Assembly: GCA_964612075.1 (NCBI GenBank)
Contig: CAZTFC010000015.1
Location: 1 to 48,186, forward strand
DNA length: 48,186 nt
Source: UBA2219 sp964612075
GTDB taxonomy: Bacteria; Desulfobacterota; Deferrimicrobia; Deferrimicrobiales; Deferrimicrobiaceae
Direction: 5' to 3'
The position numbers and the translations under genes are program-made. Shown here piece after piece: positions 37,335-45,921 of the stretch; the stretch's first letter is position 1; each line of letters opens with the position of its first letter. The notes under the pieces were generated by a model that had not been told where the DNA came from, ran no database searches, and saw nothing but the letters and a program-made list of their open reading frames with translations.

Positions 37335-38722
37335 GGAAACTTCTGCGGCTGCGCCAGGTAGACGACGTTCCGGGTCGATTCCTTCCCGCGGTACATGGCC
37401 TGGTCCGCGAGGTTCAGGAGGTGCTGCTTCGAGGTCGCATGCTCCGGGAACGCGGCGATCCCGATGGAGATCGTCAGGCGCACGTCGAGCCCCATGCCCT
37501 TGCAGAGATGCTCGTTCTCGATCGCCTTCCGCATGCGCTCCGCCACGAACATCGCCTCCTCGGAGTTCGTCTCCACGAGGAGGACGACGAATTCGTCCCC
37601 GCCGTACCGGGCAACCGTGTCGGAATCGCGGACGCAGGAGCGCAGCACCGCGCCGACTTCCTGCAGCACGCGGCTGCCGACGAGGTGCCCGTGGGTGTCG
37701 TTGACCCGCTTGAAGAAGTCGATGTCCATGAAGAGGACGGAGAAGAAGTTCCGGTAGCGCTCGGACCGCTTCATCTCCCGGTCGATCACGACGTTCAGGT
37801 ACCGGCTGTTGTAGAGCTTGGTGAGGTCGTCGATATAGATGAGGCTCTGCACCTGGGCGTTGCGCTCCGCGTTGATGAGCGCGAGCCGCGACTGCCGGCA
37901 GAAGAAGTTCAGCAGGGGGCTGTTGATGGCGTCGCCCTCCGGGGCGCCCCGCAGCCCCACCACGGAGAACACCCGGATCCCCGATTCCAGGTCGAACCGG
38001 ATCGGCAGGAGGAACCGGTTCGAATCGAGGGGCCAGCGCCCCCCCGGGGCCTCCGCCTCGAGCTTTTCCGTCGGGATCACCGTCGGCGACGCGGTCGCGT
38101 GACGGATGAGCGGCTCGCCGAACCGCCGAAGGAAGGAAAGCGGGGCGGCCTCGTCGGCGAATCCCATGGCGGAATGGACGACGTAGGGGACGCCGCCCTC
38201 CCCCCCCTCCTGGAACAGCACCCCGAAGGACGCCCCCAGCGCCTCGCGGAACTTCTCGAGGATCGTCCCCGCCAGCAGCGTCATGTCGGACGTCGTGATG
38301 ACCGGGATGCAGAAATCGAACAGCTCGTCCAGGGACATCCGTCGAAGCAGGCCGTATCCGGAGAACAGGTATTTCTCGAGCGACGTCGCCAGCGAAGTGC
38401 CCAGGGACTCTTCGAAGAGGATCTCCGAGGCGCCCGCTTTCAGCGCGTCGAGGACCGAAGGACCGTCGTTCTCGGCCAGCACGAGGATCAACGGCGTCTT
38501 CGGCGCGAGCGACATGATCTCCGAAACGAACGGGCCCGCCCCGCCGTTCGGAAGGATCTTCTGGGCCACGATGACGGAGAAGTTTTCCTTCTGGAGCGCC
38601 GCGGCCGAGGATACCCAGTCCGGGAAGATGGAGAAGTGCACGCCTTTCAGCGAGGGGGTCTGCACGAAGGAAACGATTTTGTTCACGTCATGGCAGAGGA
38701 TCAGGACTCTCTGCGTGCTCAT
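37331..38722 (-). CDS. Diguanylate cyclase with degenerate receiver and GAF-like region
   Basis: 463 aa. Residues 1-120 look like a response-regulator receiver fold, but the phosphoacceptor position reads SVIVAQKILP (49-58) without an aspartate, so phosphorylation is unlikely. Residues about 140-285 resemble a GAF sensor region. Residues about 295-455 are a GGDEF domain with intact GGDEF at 374-378 and an RxxD product-inhibition site (RDSD, 365-368). It should make c-di-GMP from two GTP with feedback control. There is no transmembrane segment. Its coupling to hisS by a 4-nt overlap is unusual for a signalling gene. Confidence 0.9.
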   Translation of the reverse strand: MSTQRVLILCHDVNKIVSFVQTPSLKGVHFSIFPDWVSSAAALQKENFSVIVAQKILPNGGAGPFVSEIMSLAPKTPLILVLAENDGPSVLDALKAGASEILFEESLGTSLATSLEKYLFSGYGLLRRMSLDELFDFCIPVITTSDMTLLAGTILEKFREALGASFGVLFQEGGEGGVPYVVHSAMGFADEAAPLSFLRRFGEPLIRHATASPTVIPTEKLEAEAPGGRWPLDSNRFLLPIRFDLESGIRVFSVVGLRGAPEGDAINSPLLNFFCRQSRLALINAERNAQVQSLIYIDDLTKLYNSRYLNVVIDREMKRSERYRNFFSVLFMDIDFFKRVNDTHGHLVGSRVLQEVGAVLRSCVRDSDTVARYGGDEFVVLLVETNSEEAMFVAERMRKAIENEHLCKGMGLDVRLTISIGIAAFPEHATSKQHLLNLADQAMYRGKESTRNVVYLAQPQKFP

Positions 38723-38768
38723 CTCGAGGCGCCGCTCCTGTGCGCAAGATTCGCTGAACCGTCAATTC

Positions 38769-41144
38769 TCAAGCAAGCCGCCAGAGAAGCTTCCACCCCA
38801 GATTGCGGCCTTCCTGCAGAAAAAACAAGCCCTTCCCGTCCGAACGAAGCGTAAGTGCTCCGTTTTTCAACAGGAATCGCTGACCCGAAGGTAGCAGATT
38901 TTCCCCCGTGAAACAATCGCTATTTTGGGATACGGCCGCAACGGGGCGGCAAAAAGCGGTCCATCCGAGGGGGTCCGCCTTCGGTGAACCGTGATGCGGC
39001 AAAAAGAGGACGCGGCGCTCCCCGGGTGACGGGTCGGCGGGTCCCCAGGCGGCCGGACCTCCTTCCGCGTCTCCCGGGAACCAGACGGATATCTTTCCGA
39101 AACGCAGTTCCAAAATGCTTCCGCGGTCGTTTTCGCCGCGGCGCGACGGATCCGGTCCCTTCCCCCGGACGGCCAGCTCCGCGCCGCCGAACGCGAGGCG
39201 TGAACCCGGGCGAACGGTTCGAATCGGGCCGCGAAAAGCGGACACCGCCCCCCCGAACCGCTCCTTGGGGACGCCTTCGGGCAGCCAGATCTCCCCCACC
39301 GGGATCGAGGAGAGGACCGCGGCAGCCCCGCCGTAGTGGTCTTCGTGGGCATGGGTGAGCACGAGGACGTCGATCCGGCGGACCCCGGCGCGCCGCAGGA
39401 AAGGAAGGACCGCCCGCTCCCCGAAGTTCCCGCGAAGCGCGCTGCCGGCGTCGATCAGGGCGTTCCCTCCCCCCGGGAAGGAAATGTGGCACGCCGCCCC
39501 TTTCCCGACGTTCAGCGCGGTCACCCGGAGCCCGGGTTCCGGCAGGGCGATATATGGCAGGTGGATCCACCCGAGGAAAAGCGCCGACGCCGCCACCGGC
39601 GCCGGCCATGCCCTAGCCCCCCTCCTCAACAGGAAGACGGTCCCGCCGGCCGCGGCCGCCAACGCCGCGAACGGTGCGGCGACCCCGGGCGGCGGAACGG
39701 GAAAGCATCCGGCGCCGCCGCCCGAGACGGCGTCCAGCACGCAAAGCGCACGCGTCAGCACCGCCGCGACGAGGCGGACGGGCGGGCCGGCCGCGTCGAT
39801 CCCGAAGGCCCCTCCCGCGACGGCGAGGCACGCCCCGGCGACGCCTCCCGTGCCGAGGACCGGCCCGAACAGTACGTTCCAGAGGATCGCGCCGGAAGGA
39901 ACCGACTGGAAGAAGGCGGCGGAGACCGGCAGCGTGCCGAGGAAAGCCACCGCCGACGCCCGGACCGCGTCCCCCGCCCGTCGCTTCGCCGTTCCCTTCC
40001 ACCCCGCCGGCTCCTCCCCGGCCGGGACGGCGCAGTTTGCGACGAGGAAGAACGTCGCCCCGTAGGAAAGGAGGAAGGAGGGGGAGAAGATCTCCATGGG
40101 GGAGCGAACCAGGGTGAGGACCAGCATCGCCGACCAGGCCAATCCGGTCGCGCGGACGCCGAACCGTCGCCAGGCGAGCACGGTCAGGGTGATCATCCCC
40201 GCGGACCGGACGGCGGGAACGGGCGCGCCCGCCAGCAGGACGTACGCCCAGCATGCCGGCAGGGAGAGGACGGCCGGAACGAGGTTGAGATCGGGGGTTC
40301 CGTGGCGGCGCCGGACGGCCCACACCGCGGACCGCGCGAGGAAGGCGGCGATCAGGTAGAACACCGCGACGTTCACGCCCGAAATCGCCAGCAGGTGCGC
40401 GAGTCCCGTCTTCCGGAGCAGCGTCACCATCGGGTGGGAGAACGCGGGGGATTCCCCCGTGGCCAGCGAAAGAAGGTACAGCGCGCCGTCCGTCTCGCCG
40501 CAGTGCCTCCTGACCCAGTCTCCCGTCCGGCGCCTTGCCCGGGCGAAGAACGCCCCTGCCCGGCCGTCACCCCGCTCCGCGGGGAGGAAGACCGTCCCCG
40601 AAGCGTCCGCGAAGAAGGAGTAGCGCGCCCCCTGGGCCATGGCGGACCACTCTCTCGGGATCTCGCCGGGATTCGCCGCCCCGCCGGCCGGATGAAGCCG
40701 GCCCGAGGCGCGCACGACGGCCGGGAAGGATACCGGCCGGTCCGGGTTCCGGACATATATGAGGACCGTTCCGAGCCGGCAGCTTCCGTTCTCCCCGGGG
40801 ATGGAGACGGACGCCCCCTCCGCGGTCCCGGCCCAGCCGCTGTCGGTCGTCCGCATCGCGGAGACCCGCCCTTCCAGCACGACCGCGGTTTCCAGGAACG
40901 GCCGTACGGACGCCGGTTCGACGAACGGGATCCTCACCGCCGACAGCGAGCCGCACAAGGCAGCGACGACCCATGCGACGGCGAACGCGCGGGCCCTCAG
41001 GACGAGCAGGAAGGCGGACGCGGCCAGGAGGAACGCGGAAACCGCTCCGCATGCCGGCCCGGCGGCCAGGGCGAGGAAGAAGCCGCCGAGATATGCGAGC
41101 AGGAGGAGGAAGAGCCCTCCCTGTCCCCGGAACGGATGGTCCAT
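38769..41144 (-). CDS. comEC: ComEC/Rec2 family DNA internalization protein
   Basis: About 791 aa. It contains N-terminal membrane helices and an OB-like DUF4131 region. The multi-span Competence domain follows (LAHLLAISGVNVAVFYL and about eight further hydrophobic segments). The C-terminal metallo-beta-lactamase-like domain has THAHEDHYGG and FLPHHGS. ComEC forms the inner-membrane channel for single-stranded DNA uptake. The start is ATG at 41142-41144 (MDHPF), with GAGG seven bases upstream; a TTG six codons earlier (41162) is possible. Three overlapping signatures make it secure; no other competence gene is nearby except the possible PilF-like TPR gene. Confidence 0.93.
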   Translation of the reverse strand: MDHPFRGQGGLFLLLLAYLGGFFLALAAGPACGAVSAFLLAASAFLLVLRARAFAVAWVVAALCGSLSAVRIPFVEPASVRPFLETAVVLEGRVSAMRTTDSGWAGTAEGASVSIPGENGSCRLGTVLIYVRNPDRPVSFPAVVRASGRLHPAGGAANPGEIPREWSAMAQGARYSFFADASGTVFLPAERGDGRAGAFFARARRRTGDWVRRHCGETDGALYLLSLATGESPAFSHPMVTLLRKTGLAHLLAISGVNVAVFYLIAAFLARSAVWAVRRRHGTPDLNLVPAVLSLPACWAYVLLAGAPVPAVRSAGMITLTVLAWRRFGVRATGLAWSAMLVLTLVRSPMEIFSPSFLLSYGATFFLVANCAVPAGEEPAGWKGTAKRRAGDAVRASAVAFLGTLPVSAAFFQSVPSGAILWNVLFGPVLGTGGVAGACLAVAGGAFGIDAAGPPVRLVAAVLTRALCVLDAVSGGGAGCFPVPPPGVAAPFAALAAAAGGTVFLLRRGARAWPAPVAASALFLGWIHLPYIALPEPGLRVTALNVGKGAACHISFPGGGNALIDAGSALRGNFGERAVLPFLRRAGVRRIDVLVLTHAHEDHYGGAAAVLSSIPVGEIWLPEGVPKERFGGAVSAFRGPIRTVRPGSRLAFGGAELAVRGKGPDPSRRGENDRGSILELRFGKISVWFPGDAEGGPAAWGPADPSPGERRVLFLPHHGSPKADPLGWTAFCRPVAAVSQNSDCFTGENLLPSGQRFLLKNGALTLRSDGKGLFFLQEGRNLGWKLLWRLA

Positions 41145-41292
41145 GCGCGGGCCTCGTCGCAAAACCCGTTCCCGTGAGGTCTCCTGTTCCGCAGCAGGGG
41201 TCCCTCGGAGCTACGGCTCGTCGGCCGTCCCTGGCCTCCTCGCCTGCGCTGTTTTCGGAGGTATCGACCTGTTGGCTCCCTCCGCCCGAACT

Positions 41293-41648
41293 GGGGGAGG
41301 ACACTCTTTCCCTTCGCCCGCGTTTGAACCAAGAGTGTCCCCCGAAACCAGTCGCCCCTATATCGGTAGCTTTTCCGTACGAGATGGGCGGGGGACACTC
41401 TTTCCCTTCGCCCGCGTTTGAACCAAGAGTGTCCCCCGAAACCAGTCNNNNNNNNNNNNNNNNNNNNNNNNNNNNNNNNNNNNNNNNNNNNNNNNNNNNN
41501 NNNNNNNNNNNNNNNNNNNNNNNNNNNNNNNNNNNNNNNNNNNNNNNTCCGTACGAGATGGGCGGGGGACACTCTTTCCCTTCGCCCGCGTTTGAACCAA
41601 GAATGTCCCCCGAAACCAGTCGCCCCTATATCGGTAGCTTTTCCGTAC
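41293..41648. repeat. Tandem array of 94-bp palindromic units (interrupted by a scaffold gap)
   Basis: Copies start at 41299, 41393 and 41567 (GGACACTC); the first two are exactly 94 bp apart. Each unit has a perfect 13-bp inverted repeat, GGGGGACACTCTT (41390-41402) / AAGAGTGTCCCCC (41425-41437) in the second copy, around a 22-nt loop. A 45-bp linker follows. The third copy has one change in the right arm (AAGAA at 41599-41603 instead of AAGAG). The palindromic GGGGACACTC ends resemble REP sequences associated with Y1 (RAYT) transposases, but no such gene is in the window. The copy number is uncertain because of the gap. Confidence 0.85.
41448..41547. other. Scaffold gap of 100 N inside the repeat array
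   Basis: Exactly 100 N, a conventional placeholder. The right flank starts with 55 nt (41548-41602) identical to 41374-41428, after which the two copies differ by one base. The true number of repeat units is therefore unknown and at least three variants are visible. Confidence 0.95.
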
Positions 41649-41675
41649 GTACCTTCCGTAGAGAAGATCTCCTTT

Positions 41676-41740
41676 GTGGCCTATGTCTTGGTGGCCTGTG
41701 TCTTGGTGGCCTGTGTTTTGGTGGCCTGTGTCGCGGTGGC
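41676..41740. repeat. 15-bp minisatellite, about four copies
   Basis: Units GTGGCCTATGTCTTG (41676), GTGGCCTGTGTCTTG (41691), GTGGCCTGTGTTTTG (41706) and GTGGCCTGTGTCGCG (41721), then decay. Period 15 would encode a pentapeptide repeat in minus frames, but no gene with a start and ribosome site carries it. Confidence 0.85.
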
Positions 41741-41911
41741 GGTTTGCCTGCGCAAGGGGCACTCCGTGCGCAAGACCTCCTGCGTGGGATTGGAGGCGGA
41801 TCAAGGAGTCAAGATCACGGAGAGCCGGGATACCGCGATCCGATCGCCTTGATCCGTCTCCGAGGCGTCCCGGAAGGGGAGGTGCTTGCGCGAGGAGAGC
41901 TCCCCCTGCGG

Positions 41912-43579
41912 TCAGCCGGAAAGGGCCGCCCGGGTGCGGCGCTTCCGATGGAACGTCACGGCGAACCGGTGGGCCTCGTCCCGTACCCGCATCAGCAGGT
42001 GGAGCGCCGGGTCGTTCGCCGCCAGGTGGACGGGATTTTTCCTCCCCGGCAGGAAGACGCGCTCCCGGAAGACCGTCTCTCCCGCTCGCACGCGTTCCTT
42101 GGCCAGCGAGATCACCGGGATCGACCCCTTTCCCGCGGAGCGCAGCGCGGCTTCCGCCGAGGAAAGCTGCCCCTTCCCCCCGTCGACCAGGACGAGGTCC
42201 GGCATCTCCCCGAAATCCTCCCCGTGGCCGAAGCGGCGGCGGACGACCTGCTCCATCATCGCGAAGTCGTCCGGACCGGAGGCGCCGCGGATCGCGAACT
42301 TGCGGTACCACTTCTTCGCGGGCTTCCCCCCGACGAAGGCGACCATCGACCCCACGGGCTCGGTTCCCGCCGTGTTCGATATGTCGTACCCCTCGATCCG
42401 GACCGGGAGGGCCGGCAGGGAGAAGAGGGACGCCATGCGCTCCGCCAGCGCGAGGTAGGCGCCTTCCTTCTCCCGGCGCATGCGGGCGCTCTCCTCGGCG
42501 TTCCTGCGGGCCAGATCGACCAGGCGGAGGCGCTCCCCCTTCTCGGGCACGCGCAGGAGGACGATCCGCCCCGCGCGCTCCGAAAGCGCCGCGGCGAGGG
42601 CCGACCGGTCGGCCAGGGGGAACGGGAGAAGGATCTCGCGGGGGAAAAAAGCCCCTTCCGCGTAGTGCTGCAGGAGGAAGGAGGACACCGCCTCGTCCCC
42701 GGCCCCCTCCCAGCGGAAAGACCGGTGGTGGGCGTCGGTGAGCCGCCCGCCGCGCAGGTAGAGAACCGATATCGTCGCCTCGGCGTCCTCCCGGCTCCAC
42801 CCGAGGACGTCCACGTCGCCCTGAACGGCGCGGACGACGCGCTGCCGGGTAAGCGTCCGCTCGACGACCGCGATCCGGTCGCGAAGCCTCGCCGCCTCCT
42901 CGTACCGCATCGACCGGGAAAGCCCCGCCATCTCCGCCTTCCAGGACGCGAGCAGCCCCCTGTATTCCCCGCGCAGGAAGCGCACGGCGTTCTCGACCAC
43001 GGGAAGATACGCCTCCCGGGAGACCTTGCCGGCGCACGCGCCGAGGCAGCGCCCCATCTGGTGATTGAGGCACGGCCGCCGGCGGGAGGCGAACTTCTTC
43101 CGGGAACAGGAGCACAGCGGGAAGAGCCGCAGCAGCTCGCGCAGCGTCTCCCGGATCCCCTTCGCCGAGGAGTACGGCCCGAAATAGGACGCCCCGTCGC
43201 GCGCCGCCCTCCGGACCAGCTCCGGCCGGGGGAACTCCTCGTTCGGGTCGATCCGCAGAAGCAGGTATTCCTTGTCGTCGCGGAAGAAGATGTTGAACCG
43301 GGGGCGGTGGCGCTTGATGAGCGTGTTCTCGAGGAGGAGCGCCTCCTTCTCCGTGGCGGTGACGATGCACCGGACGTCCTTCGCCAGCGCCAGGAGGAGG
43401 GGGACGGTCGGGCGGCCGTCTCCGCCCGGAACGGCGTAGTTGTGAATGCGGGCCCTGAGGTCCTTGGCCTTCCCGACGTACAGCACCTTCCCCCGCCCGT
43501 CGCTCATGATGTAGACGCCGGGGAACCGGGGGAAGATCCTCCAGTCGGACAGCGGGACCGCTCCCTCAGCCGGCGGCAA
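41912..43579 (-). CDS. uvrC: Excinuclease ABC subunit C, lacking C-terminal HhH domain
   Basis: 555 aa. The order is: GIY-YIG nuclease (GVYIMSDGRGKVLYVGKAKD), a four-cysteine cluster motif (CSC...C...CLGAC near 155-180), a UVR domain that binds UvrB (RYEEAARLRDRI), and the RNase H-like 5' nuclease (GYDISNTAG, LVLVDGGKGQ, RDEAHRFA). It incises DNA on both sides of a lesion. It stops right after HRKRRTRAALSG, where family members continue into a tandem helix-hairpin-helix domain. Start: TTG at 43577-43579 overlapping uvrB by 14 nt. A CTG at 43550-43552 (LSDWRIFPR) with GAGGGAG eight bases upstream would match the usual N-terminus better. Confidence 0.93.
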   Translation of the reverse strand: MPPAEGAVPLSDWRIFPRFPGVYIMSDGRGKVLYVGKAKDLRARIHNYAVPGGDGRPTVPLLLALAKDVRCIVTATEKEALLLENTLIKRHRPRFNIFFRDDKEYLLLRIDPNEEFPRPELVRRAARDGASYFGPYSSAKGIRETLRELLRLFPLCSCSRKKFASRRRPCLNHQMGRCLGACAGKVSREAYLPVVENAVRFLRGEYRGLLASWKAEMAGLSRSMRYEEAARLRDRIAVVERTLTRQRVVRAVQGDVDVLGWSREDAEATISVLYLRGGRLTDAHHRSFRWEGAGDEAVSSFLLQHYAEGAFFPREILLPFPLADRSALAAALSERAGRIVLLRVPEKGERLRLVDLARRNAEESARMRREKEGAYLALAERMASLFSLPALPVRIEGYDISNTAGTEPVGSMVAFVGGKPAKKWYRKFAIRGASGPDDFAMMEQVVRRRFGHGEDFGEMPDLVLVDGGKGQLSSAEAALRSAGKGSIPVISLAKERVRAGETVFRERVFLPGRKNPVHLAANDPALHLLMRVRDEAHRFAVTFHRKRRTRAALSG

Positions 43580-45557
43580 GCTCCACCTTCTCCAGGGCGA
43601 GGAGCCGGTCGCGCAGCTCCGCCGCCCGCTCGAAATCGAGCTTCTTCGCCGCCCGCTCCATCTCCCTGCGGAGCTTCCTGCGAAGTTTGAGCATCTCCTC
43701 CCGCGAAGGGATCTCCAGCTCCTCCGACGCCGGCACGGGGACGTAGTCCGCCTCGCACGCCTGCCCCATCGCGTCCACGATGTTTTTCCGCACGGTCTCG
43801 GGCGTGATCCCGTGCTCCCGGTTGTACGCCGTCTGGCGCTCCCTGCGGCGCCTCGTCTCGGTGATCGCCTCCCGCATCGAGCCGGTTTCCGCGTCGGCGT
43901 ACAAGATGACCCTCCCGGCGACGTTGCGCGCCGACCGCCCGAAGGTCTGGATCAGCGACCTCGCGGACCGGAGGAATCCCTCCTTGTCTGCGTCGAGGAT
44001 GGCCACCAGCGACACCTCGGGCAGGTCGAGCCCCTCGCGCAGAAGGTTGATCCCGACCAGGGCGTCGAACTTGCCCAGGCGCAGGTCACGCAGGATGTTG
44101 ACCCGCTCCAGCGTGTCGATGTCCGAGTGCAGGTAGCGGACGCGGACCCCTTTCGCCTCGTAATGCTCCGTCAGGTCCTCCGCCATCCGCTTGGTCAGCG
44201 TGGTGACGAGCACCCGCTCCCCCGCCTCCGCGCGCTTCCGGATCTCCTCCAGCAGGTCGTCCACCTGCCTCGCGGCGGGCCGGACCTCGACTTCCGGGTC
44301 GACCAGGCCGGTCGGCCGGATGATCTGCTCCACCACGGCGCCACCGCTCTCGCGCAGCTCGTACTCCGCCGGGGTCGCCGAGACGAAGACGATCTGCCGC
44401 GTGCGCTCCAGGAACTCCTCGAACCGCAGCGGGCGGTTGTCGAGCGCGGACGGGAGGCGGAACCCGAAGTCGACCAGCGTCCGCTTCCGGGAGCGGTCGC
44501 CGTTGAACATCCCGTTGAGCTGCGGGACGGTCACGTGCGACTCGTCGAGGAACGTGACGAAGTCCTTCGGGAAATAGTCGAGCAGCGTGTACGGCGGCTG
44601 CCCCGGCTCGCGCCCGTCGAGGTGGCGGGAGTAGTTCTCGATCCCCGAGCAGAAGCCCATCTGCGCGATCATCTCGAGGTCGTAGGCCGTCCGCTGCCGG
44701 AGCCGCTCGGCCTCCAGCGGTTTCCCCTGGGCGGCAAGCTCCGCGAGCCGCTCCTCGAGCTCCTCGCCGATCGTGCGGACCGCACGCTCGACCTGGTCCC
44801 CGGGCGCGACGTAGTGGCTCGCCGGGAAGACGACCGTCTCCTTCACGTCGCCCAGCCGCGTCCCCCGCAGGGGGTCGACGTAGCGGATCCGGCCGATCCG
44901 GTCCTCGTCGTACTCGATGCGGAGGACCTTCTCCTCCTCGTACGCCGGGAACAGCTCGACCGCGTCGCCCCGGACCCGGAACGTCCCCCGGTGGAAATCG
45001 ACGTCGTTGCGCTCGTACTGCAGGTCGATCAGCCGCCGCAGCAGCGCGTTGCGCGGGAACTCGGCGCCTTCCGCCACCTTGACCGTCATCCGGCCGTAGA
45101 ACTCCGGCGAGCCGAGGCCGTAGATGCACGAAACGGAGGCGACCACGATCACGTCGCCGCGGGTCATCACGGACTTCGTGGCGCTGTGCCGCATCTTGTC
45201 GATCTGCTCGTTGATCGCGGAGTCCTTCTCGATGAAGGTGTCGGTCTGCGGGACGTACGCCTCGGGCTGGTAGTAATCGTAGTAGGAGACGAAGTACTCG
45301 ACGGCGTTTTCGGGGAAAAGCGCCTTGAACTCTGCGAAGAGCTGGGCGGCGAGCGTCTTGTTCGGGGCGATGACCAGCGCGGGGCGGTCCACGCGGGCGA
45401 TGACGGAGGCCATCGTGTACGTCTTGCCGGACCCCGTGACGCCGAGCAGCACCTGCCGGGAGAGACCGCGGGAAAGCCCGTCGGCGAGCTCGCCGATCGC
45501 CGCCGGCTGGTCCCCGGCGGGCTCGAACGGCGCCTGCATGCGGAATTTCATCCCCAT
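43566..45557 (-). CDS. uvrB: Excinuclease ABC subunit B
   Basis: 663 aa, full length. It is a DNA helicase-like damage-verification subunit. Walker A is GVTGSGKTYTM (about 39-49). The beta-hairpin is at YYDYYQPEAYVPQTDTFIEK. Later helicase motifs include TFLDESHVTVPQ and GINLLREGLDLPE. The C-terminal UVR domain (KLDFERAAELRDRL) contacts UvrC. Start ATG at 45555-45557; a second ATG two codons in is possible. Adjacent uvrC probably forms one transcript with it. Confidence 0.97.
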   Translation of the reverse strand: MGMKFRMQAPFEPAGDQPAAIGELADGLSRGLSRQVLLGVTGSGKTYTMASVIARVDRPALVIAPNKTLAAQLFAEFKALFPENAVEYFVSYYDYYQPEAYVPQTDTFIEKDSAINEQIDKMRHSATKSVMTRGDVIVVASVSCIYGLGSPEFYGRMTVKVAEGAEFPRNALLRRLIDLQYERNDVDFHRGTFRVRGDAVELFPAYEEEKVLRIEYDEDRIGRIRYVDPLRGTRLGDVKETVVFPASHYVAPGDQVERAVRTIGEELEERLAELAAQGKPLEAERLRQRTAYDLEMIAQMGFCSGIENYSRHLDGREPGQPPYTLLDYFPKDFVTFLDESHVTVPQLNGMFNGDRSRKRTLVDFGFRLPSALDNRPLRFEEFLERTRQIVFVSATPAEYELRESGGAVVEQIIRPTGLVDPEVEVRPAARQVDDLLEEIRKRAEAGERVLVTTLTKRMAEDLTEHYEAKGVRVRYLHSDIDTLERVNILRDLRLGKFDALVGINLLREGLDLPEVSLVAILDADKEGFLRSARSLIQTFGRSARNVAGRVILYADAETGSMREAITETRRRRERQTAYNREHGITPETVRKNIVDAMGQACEADYVPVPASEELEIPSREEMLKLRRKLRREMERAAKKLDFERAAELRDRLLALEKVELAAG

Positions 45558-45921
45558 ATCGCCCCTCGAACCCCCCTTGGATCGCGGCGGTGTCCGGAAA
45601 GGCAGGCGTTGATCGGGGGACGCACGGGGAGAGGCGCCCCGGGCCCGGCGCCGGGATATCGCGCAAGCCGAAAAGGGTGTCCCTGTTCGCGGAGGGGCGA
45701 AAGCGCGAAACCGGCGAAGACCCCGCCTGCTTTATAGGCAGGAACTATCGATATCCGATCGGTGTGACCGAAGGCCGGGGAAGCAATCGAATAACCGCGT
45801 TCGCTGGCCGGAGCAGGGAAGTCGCGCCCCGCAGCGAACGGGAACAGCCCTTTTCGGCGGAAGCGGCATCCGGCCGCCGAGCCCGGGAGGGAGCGCCCCT
45901 CCCTGTCCGCTTGTCCCCCGA
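45558..45921 (-). other. Gene-free spacer between uvrB and cysS
   Basis: 364 bp without a credible gene. On the cysS side a 7-bp hairpin, GGGAGGG/CCCTCCC around 45885-45903, could attenuate transcription but lacks a T-run. The inverted-repeat element at 45667-45858 fills most of the rest. TATAAA within it could be a -10 for uvrB, but no good -35 accompanies it. Confidence 0.6.
45667..45858. repeat. Imperfect inverted-repeat element between uvrB and cysS
   Basis: Left arm GCCGAAAAGGGTGTCCC (from 45667) and right arm, read on the other strand, GCCGAAAAGGGCTGTTCCC (from 45858 downward). The outer 11 bp are identical and the inner part is imperfect, continuing through GTTCGC in both. Inside are smaller stems: CCTGC/GCAGG near 45729-45745 and a perfect 9-bp CGTTCGCTG (45798-45806) / CAGCGAACG (45832-45840). 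It may be a non-autonomous mobile element or a pair of REP-like palindromes. Confidence 0.5.

Larger units (their letters stand above)
41145..41911 (-). other. Gene-free spacer between uvrC and comEC
   Basis: 767 bp including 100 N. No credible gene on either strand; the open frames are shadows. It holds the 94-bp repeat array, a 15-bp minisatellite and a GC-rich stretch (41165-41290). That stretch has short hairpin potential (e.g. ACGGC/GCCGT around 41213-41228). The segment 41745-41911 shows nothing recognisable and is where the missing 3' end of uvrC would be expected. Confidence 0.7.

Noticed and set aside
41293..41648. Repeat array as CRISPR
   Set aside because: The whole 94-bp unit is repeated, with no variable spacers and no cas genes nearby.
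41358..43370. Minus-strand frame encoding a pentapeptide repeat (period-15 DNA) downstream of uvrC
   Set aside because: It is a shadow of uvrC that crosses the N gap, with no start or ribosome site of its own; the repeat is better seen as a DNA minisatellite.
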